This document shows, piece by piece, positions 28,132 to 36,926 of a DNA stretch of 64,000 nucleotides. Position numbers and translations under genes: made by a program. Source of the DNA: Sinorhizobium terangae. GTDB taxonomy: Bacteria; Pseudomonadota; Alphaproteobacteria; Rhizobiales; Rhizobiaceae. Location: assembly GCF_029714365.1 (NCBI RefSeq), contig NZ_CP121661.1, positions 496,001-560,000 of the forward strand. Reading direction: 5' to 3'. Under the pieces are notes generated by a model that saw only the letters and a program-made list of their open reading frames with translations, was not told the DNA's origin and searched no databases. Every line of letters begins with the position of its first letter. The stretch's first letter is position 1.

Positions 28132-28525
28132 CAAACCCTCCCCTTGTTCGATCTCACCGGATCGCCAGCTACGTTGACTGGATCATGTATAGGCAAGGAA
28201 TAGTTGTGCGCGTGTGACAGTGGATCACTTCGAAGTGGGTTTGAAGCAGGAGTAATCGTCCAAGGAAGAAAAAAGAGCGGAGAAAAGGTGAAACCCGTCG
28301 CAGATCGGTCCGCCGGCTGCCGCTGGCGCTCAACCGCGCCTCTCGCCATCCCGGCCACTCGTCCTTCGCAGGGCTGTCAGCCCCGCTCGTCCGTCGCGGC
28401 AGCGATGCTCGGCCGCAGTTGCACCCGGCCGGCCGCTCCGCGCTCCGGGTCGTGTCTTCGGGAAGAAAGAAGACGCGAGAAGGACCGGTAGAGGGCCGTG
28501 TCCAAATCCCGAGAAGGAGCATCCC
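28132..28525 (+). other. leader region of the ParB-like gene
   Basis: About 390 bp with no coding signature. GC-rich with several self-complementary blocks; CGTCCTTCGC near 28363 can pair with GCGAGAAGGAC near 28475. A good ribosome-binding site (AAGGAG) ends it. The promoters for the divergent PLD and ParB genes must lie here. Confidence 0.4.
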
Positions 28526-30265
28526 ATGCAACTGATGAAGCTCGATCCGCGTGCGCTGAAGGACAACCCCGACAACACGCGCCAGTCGAAGTCGACGCCG
28601 CAGGCGGACGCCCTGCTACTGGCGACGATCAAGGCCGTCGGCGTGATCCAGCCGCCCGTCATTTTCCCGGAAGCTGGCGGCAATGGTTACATCATCGAAG
28701 CCGGTCACCGCCGCACCCGCATGGCGATCGCCGCCGGCATCGAGGAAATCGACGTGATTGTCGTCGAGGCGGCCAACGACAACGGCGCAATGCGCTCGAT
28801 GATCGAGAACATCGCCCGCGAACCGCTCAATCCCGTCGATCAATGGCGTGGCATCGAACGCCTGGTCGCGCTCGGCTGGACCGAGGAGGCGATTGCCGTG
28901 GCGCTCGCGCTTCCCATCCGCCAGATCCGCAAGCTCCGTTTGCTTGCCAACGTCCTGCCCGCCATGCTCGACCAGATGGTCAAGGGCGACATGCCGAACG
29001 AACAGCATCTCAGGACGATCGCGGCCGCCTCGCCCGACGAGCAGAAGGAGGTCTGGAAAGCCCACAAGCCGAAGAAGGGCGACGCTGCGGCCTGGTGGCA
29101 GATCGCCAACGGCCTCTCTAAAACCCGCATGTATGCCCGCGATGCGCGTTTTGGCGACGATCTCCGGCAGGCATACGGCATCGAGTGGGCGGAAGACCTG
29201 TTCGGCCCGGCCGACGAGGACAATCGGTACACTACCAACGTCGAAGCCTTTCTCGGCGCCCAGCAGGAATGGATGAGCAGCAATCTCCCAAAGAAGGGCG
29301 CAATCGTCGAAGTCAACAATTGGGGCCAGCCGGAACTGCCGAAGAAGGCAAGCCAAGTCTACGGCAAGCCGGCCAAAGGCGACTGCACCGCGATGTACCT
29401 CGATCGCGACGGAAAGGTGCAGACGGCGCACTACCGGATGCCCGAGACCAGGCCCGCCAAGGGCAAGGACGACGCGGACGTCATCGATGCACCCAAAACA
29501 CGGGCGGATGTCACGCGCGCAGGTTTCGACATGATCGGCGACTTCCGTACCGACGCCCTGCACGAAGCGCTTGCCCGGGCGCCGATCGAGGACGAGACGC
29601 TGATGGCGATGCTTGTTCTCGCCTTTGCCGGGCAGAACGTCTCAGTCGACTCCGGCTCGGAAACGTCGCAGCATCTCTACGGCTCCAGGCGCTTCGCGCG
29701 TCACGCCGTCCGGCTTATCGGCGAAACCGGCAAGCTCGAGGTTGACAGGGATACGCTTCGCGCGGTCGCGAGGCTGACCCTGATCGATGCGCTTTCGGCG
29801 CGCACGAACCGAACGGACAGCGGCATCGTCGCTCGCATCGCCGGCGATGCCGTCGGAGCCGACAGCTATCTCCCGAACATGGGCACGGACGAGTTTCTGT
29901 CATGCCTGTCGCGGGCGTCGCTCGAAGCGTCAGGCGCGGCGGTAAATGTTCCGCCCCGGCCTCGGGTGAAGGACACACGGGCGGCCCTGATCGAGCATTT
30001 CAGGGAAGTGCGCTTTGTGCACCCCTCCGCACTTTTCACTCCAGACGATACGAAGCTGGCCGAATGGCTCGCCAAGAACATAGAGCATGGCGGCGAGGAC
30101 GACGATGCACCTGCTGAAGAGCCGGTGCACGGCATTGAGGGTGTGGGCGGCCTTGAGCCGGAAGATCCGGCTGACGATGAAACGGTGGTCGAACCTGATC
30201 TGCAGACCGACGCCGATGGGTGCAACGACGATCTCGACATCCCATACGCGAGCGCAGCCGAGTAG
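28526..30265 (+). CDS. ParB/RepB/Spo0J-like protein
   Basis: 579 residues. The N-terminal ParB nuclease-like fold shows LDPRALKDNPDNTRQS, then VIQPPVIFPEAGG and the box GYIIEAGHRRTRMAIAAGIE, followed by NIAREPLNPVDQWRGIERL and a helix-turn-helix. At 579 residues it is far longer than plasmid partition ParB (~330); the rest is poorly characterised and ends in an acidic tail (EDPADDETVVEPDL). No parA is beside it, so it is probably not the partition protein but one of the long ParB-like proteins carried in leading regions of rhizobial and agrobacterial plasmids. Function unproven. Confidence 0.85.
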   Translation: MQLMKLDPRALKDNPDNTRQSKSTPQADALLLATIKAVGVIQPPVIFPEAGGNGYIIEAGHRRTRMAIAAGIEEIDVIVVEAANDNGAMRSMIENIAREPLNPVDQWRGIERLVALGWTEEAIAVALALPIRQIRKLRLLANVLPAMLDQMVKGDMPNEQHLRTIAAASPDEQKEVWKAHKPKKGDAAAWWQIANGLSKTRMYARDARFGDDLRQAYGIEWAEDLFGPADEDNRYTTNVEAFLGAQQEWMSSNLPKKGAIVEVNNWGQPELPKKASQVYGKPAKGDCTAMYLDRDGKVQTAHYRMPETRPAKGKDDADVIDAPKTRADVTRAGFDMIGDFRTDALHEALARAPIEDETLMAMLVLAFAGQNVSVDSGSETSQHLYGSRRFARHAVRLIGETGKLEVDRDTLRAVARLTLIDALSARTNRTDSGIVARIAGDAVGADSYLPNMGTDEFLSCLSRASLEASGAAVNVPPRPRVKDTRAALIEHFREVRFVHPSALFTPDDTKLAEWLAKNIEHGGEDDDAPAEEPVHGIEGVGGLEPEDPADDETVVEPDLQTDADGCNDDLDIPYASAAE

Positions 30266-30297
30266 CCGCCCCTCCCTATTCCCTCCGATCTATCTCT

Positions 30298-30330
30298 GCC
30301 GCCGGCCATCACCGGCGGCGGTTTGGTTTC
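30298..30330 (+). terminator. hairpin after the ParB-like gene
   Basis: Arms GCCGCCGG and CCGGCGGC with a 6-nt loop, followed by GGTTTGGTTT; only moderately T-rich, so termination may be partial. Confidence 0.55.
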
Positions 30331-30360
30331 CAGCAATTGCCAACTTCACGGAGAGCATGC

Positions 30361-30831
30361 ATGTCCGCATCCCTAATCTATGATCTCGCCCCGATCGGTT
30401 CCATCGTCAGCTGGTCCGACGGCACCCCGCGCCCGCAGGAACGCTTCAAAAAGAAGCTCGCCGCCTGGCAGACCCGCAACAGCCGAGGCCGGCTGATCCA
30501 CAAGGAAGGTCCGCGTCAGCTCGGCAACTACGCTTCGTCGGGTTATTTAACGCTCCATGAGGCGGACTTCGGCGGCAGGAACGTCGCCATGCGCGTTCAC
30601 CGAACCTTCGCACTCGAATCCGACTTGGTGTTTAAGGTCATCGAACGTCCGCCGATCGGGTCGGTCCGCGTTTTCGATCGGGCCGGCTCGTCGCGGGAGC
30701 TGGTTCACCTCGCCGAGAACCATGAAGGCGCAAAAGCGTGGCTGCGCGAGCACGGCTATCCCAACGCAGTGCTCGAACCCGTGACGGCCGATGAAATCGC
30801 CGCCGATCACATCGAAGGGAGGGCAGTATGA
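30361..30831 (+). CDS. conserved hypothetical plasmid protein
   Basis: 156 residues from the ATG at 30361. I do not recognise a named domain. It begins MSASLIYDLAPIGSIVSWSD, is mixed alpha/beta in composition, and has no signal peptide or membrane segment. Its stop overlaps the start of the next gene (ATGA at 30828), so the two are translationally coupled. Codon use resembles the neighbours. Confidence 0.7.
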   Translation: MSASLIYDLAPIGSIVSWSDGTPRPQERFKKKLAAWQTRNSRGRLIHKEGPRQLGNYASSGYLTLHEADFGGRNVAMRVHRTFALESDLVFKVIERPPIGSVRVFDRAGSSRELVHLAENHEGAKAWLREHGYPNAVLEPVTADEIAADHIEGRAV

Positions 30832-31712
30832 ATACGCCAGCTCTTCAATGGTCAGAAGCCGCCACCACCGACGAACCGGAGGTGGAGTTTGAACGAAGTG
30901 CCGACGGTTTGCCGGTCGCCCGTGTGGGCGACCTCGTCTTCGCGATGGTACCCGGACGCGACGGCCGGCACTTCCTTACGAGCGCCTGGCGTGTCAGCCG
31001 GCCGCTTGCCGACCTCAAGCGCGGTGATTTCTACTCGCATCATGGCTCTGTCGCGGATGAAGCAGCGTTCCAAGCGCGCATGATCGAACAGGCGGAACAC
31101 AGCCGCGAGCTGCGGTTGCTTGCGCGACAGACAGTCCGGATGACTTTGAGCACGCCGTGGGGGCCATCGCAGGACGCCACCGTATACGCCAGTGGCATTG
31201 TATCCCACACGACGGCCGGGCATGGCGGCTTCAAGCTTTCCGCCGCGCGTAATGCCAACGTCCATCCGACCTTGCGGGGGGATGGCGGTTGGTATGAAGA
31301 GGACGCCGCATGGGCAATCATCGCGCTGACGTTTCCGGACTTGTTCACGACCTATGAGCGGAAGGAGGCTGACAAAACGGTCCGCGACAACTGGCCGGAG
31401 GCCTGGGAGGCGATCTACGGTCGCTCTCTCGAGCCCGGCGAGTCTCACGAGAAGGATCGGCAGGCGTTCGGGAGGGTGCATGCCGGCGAGTGGATCGTCA
31501 TCGCCGCGCTGCGTTCGGATCATCATCCAGGCATGACCGAGGTGATCGCCACCATCGGCGGCAGCCGCAAGGAGCTGGCCGAGGAGCGCCGGTTCCTCAT
31601 CCCGAGCGACGAATATGAGGTCGGCCGGTTCGGCTTCATCATCGATGAGGCGCGACATGCCGCCTATGACGGCCTTTCCAGTTTCGCCGGTCGGCGTGGG
31701 AGGGGCGCGTGA
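30828..31712 (+). CDS. hypothetical protein, DUF7007-like
   Basis: 294 residues. Resembles the plasmid proteins grouped as DUF7007: VARVGDLVFAMVPGRDGRHF near the N-terminus, HTTAGHGGFKLSAARN in the middle, YEEDAAWAIIALTFPDLF after it. No catalytic motif I can name. Translationally coupled to the preceding gene by ATGA. The family label is from memory of the family's look, so moderately sure. Confidence 0.65.
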   Translation: MNTPALQWSEAATTDEPEVEFERSADGLPVARVGDLVFAMVPGRDGRHFLTSAWRVSRPLADLKRGDFYSHHGSVADEAAFQARMIEQAEHSRELRLLARQTVRMTLSTPWGPSQDATVYASGIVSHTTAGHGGFKLSAARNANVHPTLRGDGGWYEEDAAWAIIALTFPDLFTTYERKEADKTVRDNWPEAWEAIYGRSLEPGESHEKDRQAFGRVHAGEWIVIAALRSDHHPGMTEVIATIGGSRKELAEERRFLIPSDEYEVGRFGFIIDEARHAAYDGLSSFAGRRGRGA

Positions 31713-31744
31713 TGTCCGCTTCCATAATCCGATGGCGCAGTTGC

Positions 31745-32047
31745 TCAGCGCTTGCGGACGAACTCCGTGCGCAGGACCAGTCCCTTAATCGTGTCGTGCC
31801 GGCAGTCGATCTCTTCGGGGTTGTCGGTGAGTCGGATCGACCGGATGACCGTGCCCTGCTTGAGCGTTTGGCCGGCGCCTTTCACCTTGAGGTCCTTGAT
31901 CAGGACCACGGAGTCTCCATCGGCAAGAACATTGCCGGATGCGTCATGGACCTCCGCAGCTTTCGCGGCCTCCGCGGCGATCTCCGAAGCCGGCCGCCAT
32001 TCGCCGGTCACCTCGTCGTAGACGTACTCATCGTTCTGGTTGCTCAT
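31745..32047 (-). CDS. PhnA/YjdM-type protein lacking the zinc ribbon
   Basis: 100 residues. The C-terminal PhnA domain is clear: DASGNVLADGDSVVLIKDLK, VKGAGQTLKQGT, IDCRHDTIKGLVLRTEFVRK. The Cys4 zinc ribbon that begins E. coli YjdM is replaced by DEYVYDEVTGEWRPASE. Despite its old name the family is not clearly part of phosphonate metabolism. Opposite in strand to its neighbours and convergent with the DUF7007-like gene. Confidence 0.8.
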   Translation of the reverse strand: MSNQNDEYVYDEVTGEWRPASEIAAEAAKAAEVHDASGNVLADGDSVVLIKDLKVKGAGQTLKQGTVIRSIRLTDNPEEIDCRHDTIKGLVLRTEFVRKR

Positions 32048-32513
32048 GTCTGCCCTGCCGTCGTGCCGTGTTCACTTGATGCCGTCGTGCTCTCGGCAAC
32101 GGCGGCTAAACCCGAGTGAGCCTTTATCCCGGACGTGCCGCGAAATCAAATCGCAGCCAGAATCGGCGGAAGATATCGCAGCGGCTGCGGGATCCCCTCC
32201 ATTCAACGGCCTCTGTGTGTCGAACCAGCTTCTTGCCGGCTTGCCCTTCGGTTTCGTTGCGGTCTGAACCGGCGGCCGATCGTTTCAAGGCCGCGTTCCG
32301 CGCCGCGGGGCGGCCGGACCACACCGTTCTCGCAAAGCAGGTCGGCGCGCTTCGCGAGGGCAGGCTACCCTGCTTGCGCGCTTCCCGGCTTCGCTCGTCC
32401 TGGCGGGCCCGGACCCTGAAACGCCCGTCTTCCGCCGGCTCCTTTCGACCGCACCGAAGGGCAAACCGGCAAGAGCCGGAACCGCTTCGGGGAAACCGTG
32501 AAAGGAACAACCT
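32048..32513. other. GC-rich non-coding region, leader of the gene at 32514
   Basis: About 465 bp. The left part should contain the PhnA promoter (minus strand). The right part is GC-rich with many short inverted repeats and ends in AAAGGAAC before the ATG at 32514. No frame with coding character. Confidence 0.4.
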
Positions 32514-33101
32514 ATGGCCAAGGCCGCAACCCAATCCCGCCCGTCCGCTCGCGCTATGCAAATTCGAAAGGGCGCCACCATCGAGATGGTTAGGCTCACT
32601 TGCCCGGACGCCGCCCAGGCGCTGGCGATCGCCGAGAGCTTCGGAACGGCCGTGATCGACGGTGACGGGATCCGAGACCTGCATGAGCGCCTAATCATCG
32701 AGACGGCCGAGAGCCTTTCCGACGGGCTCGGCGAACGGGCCATGCAGATCCATCTCCAACGCATCGTCGGCGCCTATGTCGGGTCCGCTCACGGCGCCGG
32801 CCAGTTTTACAGCCGTGCAGTGTCCGAAGCACGTGACGCCACGGCGAAAGCGGCCAGTGACGCCCGCGACGAGGATCTCGACGGTCCCGTCGGTTACGAC
32901 AGCGCCGCTCAGCGCAAGCGCGAATTTGCCGCCGACATGGGCGTTCAGTCCCATTCTCTCCGCATGGCTGCCGAAGGCGCCGTCGCCGCTTACGAGCAGG
33001 TGGTCGGCGAGGTCTGGAAGCCGTTCGACCGCCCGGTCGACAACCCCGGCGCATCACTCGACCGCAAGGCGGCCGAAGCGCAGATGGCGGCACTTGGCTG
33101 A
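32514..33101 (+). CDS. conserved hypothetical plasmid protein
   Basis: 195 residues. Mostly helical by composition, with an alanine-rich N-terminus and EARDATAKAASDARDEDLDG in the middle; no named domain recognised. Ribosome-binding site AAAGGAAC eight bases upstream. Followed by two hairpins and then the ArdC gene. Confidence 0.65.
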   Translation: MAKAATQSRPSARAMQIRKGATIEMVRLTCPDAAQALAIAESFGTAVIDGDGIRDLHERLIIETAESLSDGLGERAMQIHLQRIVGAYVGSAHGAGQFYSRAVSEARDATAKAASDARDEDLDGPVGYDSAAQRKREFAADMGVQSHSLRMAAEGAVAAYEQVVGEVWKPFDRPVDNPGASLDRKAAEAQMAALG

Positions 33102-33150
33102 TCTGCTTCCGGCGGGGCTTCGGTCCCGCCTTCTCTTCTCTTTGACCGAC

Positions 33151-33178
33151 GGCTGGCTCCTTTTGAGCCAGCCTTTTC
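33151..33178 (+). terminator. intrinsic terminator
   Basis: Perfect 9-bp arms GGCTGGCTC and GAGCCAGCC, loop CTTTT, then TTTTC. A second hairpin with GGCGGG/CCCGCC arms and a pyrimidine tail lies just upstream at 33111-33140. Confidence 0.78.
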
Positions 33179-33403
33179 GTATGTCGAAGGCAAAGCAAAG
33201 GGGGAAGACGATCAGCTTGGGCGCCATCGCTTACCCGTCCGGCTCTGGTCCTGCCGGGGCCGGGAATTAAGCCGCAAGGGCTTCGCCCTCCTCCACATGC
33301 GTTCCGGCGCTTGTCCAGCATGCGCCCTCCCCTTTACCCCGGCCTTTGGACCGCCGTGACGGGTCGCGATCGGCCCGGCTTGGAAATTGGAGGTATCGGA
33401 AAA

Positions 33404-34330
33404 ATGAGCAGGAAGCATGAAACGCAGCGTGCGGACATCTATAGCCGTATCGCAGATCGGATCATCGAGGACCTGGCCCGCGGCGTGAAACCATGGATGA
33501 AGCCCTGGCATGACCGCAACCTGCATGGCCGGATCACACGCCCGCTCCGGCACAACGGACAACCCTATTCCGGAATGAACGTTCTGCTGCTTTGGTCAGA
33601 AGGCATCGCCCGAGGCTTCGCTTCGCCGACGTGGATGACGTTCAAGCAGGCGTTGGAATTGGGCGCGACGGTCCGCAAGGGTGAAACCGGCTCCACGGTC
33701 GTCTTTGCCAGCCGCTTCACAAAAACGGAAGGCGACGGCAACGGCGGTGAGGTCGATCGCGAGATCCCCTTCTTGAAGGCCTACACCGTATTCAATGTCG
33801 AGCAGATCGACGGGCTGCCGGAACACTATTATCACCGGCCGACACCGGTTTGCGATCCTGTTGCACGGATCCAGATCGCCGATCGCTTCTTCCGCAACAC
33901 CGGCGCGGTGATCCGCCATGGCGGAAACCAGGCTTTCTTTGCGCCTGCCAGCGACCTCATTCAGATGCCGATGTTCGAGAGCTTCAGGGACGCGGCAAGC
34001 TACTATGCGACGCTTAGCCATGAGGCTACGCATTGGACGGCGCCGGCGGATCGTGTCGGCCGTGATCTCAGCCGCTATGCCAAGGACAAGACGGAGCGCG
34101 CGCGAGAGGAATTGATTGCGGAACTCGGCAGTTGTTTCCTGTGCGCGGACCTTGGCATCGCACCGGAGCTGGAGCCTCGGCCGGACCATGCGTCTTACCT
34201 CGCCTCGTGGCTCAACGTTCTGGCCGACGATAAGCGGGCGATCTTCCAGGCTGCGGCCCATGCCCAGCGTGCGGTAAGCTTCTTGCACGGTCTCCAGTCC
34301 GGTCAGGCCGAGGAGAGAGCGGCTGCGTAG
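33404..34330 (+). CDS. ardC: ArdC-like antirestriction protein
   Basis: 308 residues from the ATG at 33404, with GGAGG upstream (the frame continues to 33311 without family character). N-terminal ssDNA-binding domain (DUF1738): DIYSRIADRIIEDLARGVKP then WMKPWH and NVLLLW. C-terminal zincin-like domain with the HExxH motif in LSHEATHWTA and a downstream Glu in REELIAELGSCFL. ArdC proteins protect incoming single-stranded plasmid DNA from restriction. Its place among leading-region genes fits. All metal ligands appear to be present. Confidence 0.9.
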   Translation: MSRKHETQRADIYSRIADRIIEDLARGVKPWMKPWHDRNLHGRITRPLRHNGQPYSGMNVLLLWSEGIARGFASPTWMTFKQALELGATVRKGETGSTVVFASRFTKTEGDGNGGEVDREIPFLKAYTVFNVEQIDGLPEHYYHRPTPVCDPVARIQIADRFFRNTGAVIRHGGNQAFFAPASDLIQMPMFESFRDAASYYATLSHEATHWTAPADRVGRDLSRYAKDKTERAREELIAELGSCFLCADLGIAPELEPRPDHASYLASWLNVLADDKRAIFQAAAHAQRAVSFLHGLQSGQAEERAAA

Positions 34331-34944
34331 CACCGCTCGGGGTCGGTCGTTGTCCCGCCAACGGCAGAAGCTCTTTCTGCTCTCTTTAGGTGAGGATGTC
34401 CTGTTCGGGCGTGAGGTCCAGCCTTCCCCAGATCGAAGTTTTCCGGTCGCTTGATTTCGGCGATAACCGGCTTTGCCTGCTGACGCATAGATCCTCCAGG
34501 CGACGAATCGCGAGCACGACGGTATCGCCTTGGTTCCAGGAGGCAATGGCCGGTCGGGACGGGGTTGTCGCCTGCGAAGTCGACCCCGTGAAATGGAGGC
34601 CAGGCAACGGAATTGCCCCTGCAAATGCTCCGTCACGGCGACACGCGGCGGGGTCGCCATCACCATATTCCTTCGATCTGCCGTGTTAGGCCACACCCCC
34701 GCGGGCTCGATGAGGCATGTCTGATCGGCGAGCGGCTGCGCCTCGATCGTCCTCCCGCAACCGCCGTCGAAAACTTTCTTCCCCTGAGCGCTCAGGCGCT
34801 CATTCCGCGCGGAGCAACAAAGCTTCTCCCGGCGGCCCTTCACGCTGTTTCGGCCCTTCGGGTGCGGTCCGATCGCCCCCGATCCCTGCGACAGCCATCG
34901 AGGCCGCGGTGGGCGCGGCCCGATACAACGAAAGGAACATGACA
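34331..34944. other. 614-bp non-coding stretch, leader of the DUF736 gene
   Basis: No convincing gene. The right part (34697-34866) is repeated in diverged form at 36397-36520. It ends in AAAGGA before the DUF736 start. Confidence 0.45.
34697..34866 (+). repeat. diverged direct repeat, copy 1
   Basis: Shares TGAGGCATGTCTGATCGG, CGTCCTCCCGCAAC and AACAAAG...CTCCCGGC with copy 2 at 36397-36520; copy 1 has about 45 extra bases in the middle. Located in the DUF736 leader. Confidence 0.65.
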
Positions 34945-35256
34945 ATGGCTACCATCGGCACCTTTACCGCAAACGAAAACGGCTTCACCGGCTCGATCCG
35001 CACCCTCGCCCTCAACGTCAAAGCTCGCATCGCCCGCATCGAAAACCCCTCCGACAAGGGCCCGCACTTCCGCATCTACGCGGGTGCCGTCGAACTCGGC
35101 GCAGCCTGGCAGAAGCGCTCCAGCGAGAGCGATCGCGACTATCTTTCGGTCAAGCTCGACGACCCGAGCTTCCCGGCTCCGATCTACGCGACGCTGACGG
35201 AGGTCGAGGGCGAAGGTGGCTTCCAGCTCATCTGGTCGCGCCCGAACCGGGACTGA
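34945..35256 (+). CDS. DUF736 family protein
   Basis: 103 residues starting [20 protein letters not shown], the normal start of DUF736. Another ATG two codons earlier (34939) is too close to the AAAGGA ribosome-binding site. Family features: [34 protein letters not shown], and the ending WSRP. Small, abundant, function unknown, very common on rhizobial and agrobacterial plasmids. Confidence 0.88.
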   Translation: MATIGTFTANENGFTGSIRTLALNVKARIARIENPSDKGPHFRIYAGAVELGAAWQKRSSESDRDYLSVKLDDPSFPAPIYATLTEVEGEGGFQLIWSRPNRD

Positions 35257-35307
35257 TATTCTCGGTTGGCCTCGCCGCCCAGGCGGGGCCTTAATCGCGG
35301 AAATACA

Positions 35308-35336
35308 CAGCATTTACAACAATACTGTAAATGCTG
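35308..35336. promoter_or_regulatory. palindromic operator of the toxin-antitoxin operon
   Basis: Perfect 11-bp arms CAGCATTTACA (35308-35318) and TGTAAATGCTG (35326-35336) with a 7-nt spacer, 58 bp before the antitoxin ATG. Antitoxins of this class usually repress their own promoter at such a site. Confidence 0.72.
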
Positions 35337-35394
35337 GATTTGCGTCGGTTCTGATGCTATGGTGCCCGTCGGCAAAGACATCTGGAGAATCAAC

Positions 35395-35661
35395 ATGCCT
35401 CGCACCGATGGTTCCTACTCAACAAGCGATCTTTCCCGAAAGTCCGGCGATATCATCGCCGAGGCGTTGCGCCATCCGGTCACGATCACCCAACGCAACA
35501 AGCCGCGCCTCGTCCTTCTTAATATCGATGACTACGAACGGCTGATCCGGCAATCCGATGCCCGTTCAGTCGGCACACTCGAAACAATGCCGAGCGAGCT
35601 GCTCAAAGAATTCGAGGCGGCGGTGGACGCCTATGCGGGGACCGACGAGACCAACCGATGA
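35395..35661 (+). CDS. Phd/YefM-type antitoxin
   Basis: 88 residues from the ATG at 35395 with GGAGA upstream. The N-terminal DNA-binding fold shows SYSTSDLSRKSGDIIAEALR then VTITQRNKPRLVLLNIDDYE RL-type residues, the hallmark of Phd/YefM antitoxins. The C-terminal tail would bind the toxin. Its stop overlaps the toxin start (ATGA at 35658), the usual coupled arrangement. A 29-bp palindrome upstream suggests autorepression. Confidence 0.82.
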   Translation: MPRTDGSYSTSDLSRKSGDIIAEALRHPVTITQRNKPRLVLLNIDDYERLIRQSDARSVGTLETMPSELLKEFEAAVDAYAGTDETNR

Positions 35662-36074
35662 GCAGCTATGATGACATGCAGACCGCGACGGTCATCCGTT
35701 ATCCCTATTTATGGGCGCGACAAGCCCGAAAGGGGGAGACAGAGGGGCGAAAGGATCGGCCAGTCGCCGTCGGTGTGAGGCTTGCCCGACCTGACGGCGA
35801 CTTGGTTCTGTTTTTCCCGATCACCACCAAGCAGCCCGAGCAGACTCGCTTCGCGGCTGAAATTCCGGCCATGGAGAAGCGGCGGGCGGGACTCGATGCA
35901 GACCTGCGCCTCTGGATCATCCTCGATGAATTCAACACCGATATCGTTGGCCGCTCCTTCTACATCGAGCCCGAGCCTCCGATCGGGCGGTTCAGCAAAG
36001 CGTTCTTCCTTCCCGTCCTCCGCGAGTTCATCGCGCGCCGCAAATCGCTAGCCGAGATTAGCCGGATCAGATAG
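35658..36074 (+). CDS. putative toxin, PemK/MazF-like
   Basis: 138 residues, coupled to the antitoxin by a 4-bp overlap. The core GRKDRPVAVGVRL followed by LVLFFPITTKQP resembles the first strands of PemK/MazF-type mRNA interferases (GKxRPVVV). The C-terminal part (FNTDIVGRSFYIEPEPPIGR) is less familiar. Family assignment is tentative; the toxin role rests mainly on the pairing. It would stabilise the plasmid by killing or arresting cells that lose it. Confidence 0.65.
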   Translation: MSSYDDMQTATVIRYPYLWARQARKGETEGRKDRPVAVGVRLARPDGDLVLFFPITTKQPEQTRFAAEIPAMEKRRAGLDADLRLWIILDEFNTDIVGRSFYIEPEPPIGRFSKAFFLPVLREFIARRKSLAEISRIR

Positions 36075-36396
36075 CACACTCGGAGATTCGTACTCGGACG
36101 AGTGGGCCGGACGTGCCCTCCGGCCGGCAGGAGGCCATAAGAAGTGGTGGCGCGTCATTCCGATGTCTTCGATGAGGTTGTGGCGATCGTTGCGGATTGG
36201 TGTTGGATCGCCGGCTGCTCGGTTCTGTCGGGCCGACAAGTCATCGAGGCAGGCACTGAGGCATATGTGCCAGTGCTATCCGCTCGGTCTGGTGCGCCTT
36301 GGAACGGCCATGACGGTGGCCGGAGGATAGCGGGTCGCCCCGGTGCCGGGGCGGTCTATCGCGTGGCTGCTCCCACCGCTGTCAATGACGCGCCCT

Positions 36397-36520
36397 CCGC
36401 GGGCCTATGAGGCATGTCTGATCGGAGAACGGCTCCGCCTCGAGCGTCCTCCCGCAACGGCGAAACAACAAAGTTCCTCCCGGCCCCCAGGCTGTTCCGG
36501 CCTTGTGGGATGCGGCCCGA
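36397..36520 (+). repeat. diverged direct repeat, copy 2
   Basis: Second copy of the block at 34697-34866; TGAGGCATGTCTGATCGG and CGTCCTCCCGCAAC are identical. Shorter in the middle. Confidence 0.65.
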
Positions 36521-36680
36521 GCCAGGACTGAGCAGCTACCGGCCCCGATCGCCAAGCGGGGCCAACGCTCGTCGCAGAAGCCCGGGAAACAGGCATCGAG
36601 CCGGTTTCCGGCTTTTCGGTGCCAAACGAGAGGTAGGGTCTGCTCAGACCGTGCCATTTTGCCGTGGTGAAAGAGCAGCC

Positions 36681-36762
36681 TCAAGGACGAGCGGTTCCCC
36701 CAAAATGCTGGCGCATTTCGGCTCCCCCACCCGCCGCGGTGCGGTCGCGTCGCGCTCCTTGA
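36681..36762 (+). repeat. structured leader motif, copy 1
   Basis: TCAAGGACGAGCGG (from 36681) and TCCTTGA (36756-36762) are complementary and could close a long stem-loop. Followed by an AGGAGAT ribosome-binding site and the ATG at 36822. The same layout recurs at 42495-42605 and 43225-43328. Confidence 0.55.
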
Positions 36763-36821
36763 CCCCGCCCTCTCGCCACGCCCGCGGTCGTCATCTTTCT
36801 CAAACATCAGGAGATGACGCG

Positions 36822-36857
36822 ATGACAATCGAACAGCATATCGAAGAACTGCGCGCC
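36822..36857 (+). pseudogene. interrupted small gene, 5' fragment
   Basis: ATG with AGGAGAT upstream, 12 codons (MTIEQHIEELRA), then cut by the RIT element. Joining base 36857 to 42916 restores an in-frame 56-codon gene. The product resembles the intact 57-residue protein encoded at 42661-42834. Confidence 0.85.
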
Positions 36858-36871
36858 TTATCTTGACAGTC
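36858..36871 (+). repeat. RIT left inverted end
   Basis: TTATCTTGACAGTC; pairs with the right end at 42902-42915 with one mismatch. Confidence 0.85.
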
Positions 36872-36926
36872 TGCACCGACTCTAGCGGTCTTCCAAACGT
36901 CGATGCACATGCTGAGGGAGGCGCTT

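Larger units (their letters stand above)
36075..36821. other. non-coding stretch with repeat copy 2 and a structured leader
   Basis: About 750 bp without a credible gene. It contains the diverged repeat at 36397-36520 and, from 36681, the leader of the interrupted small gene. An open frame at 36144-36410 has no recognisable family and no good ribosome-binding site. Confidence 0.4.

Noticed and set aside
28526..30265. ParB-like protein as the plasmid partition protein
   Set aside because: No parA beside it, no centromere-like repeats seen, and the protein is far longer than partition ParB.
33596..34945. 449-codon minus-strand frame opposite ArdC
   Set aside because: Antisense of the ArdC gene and of the non-coding leader; Arg-rich, no family match.
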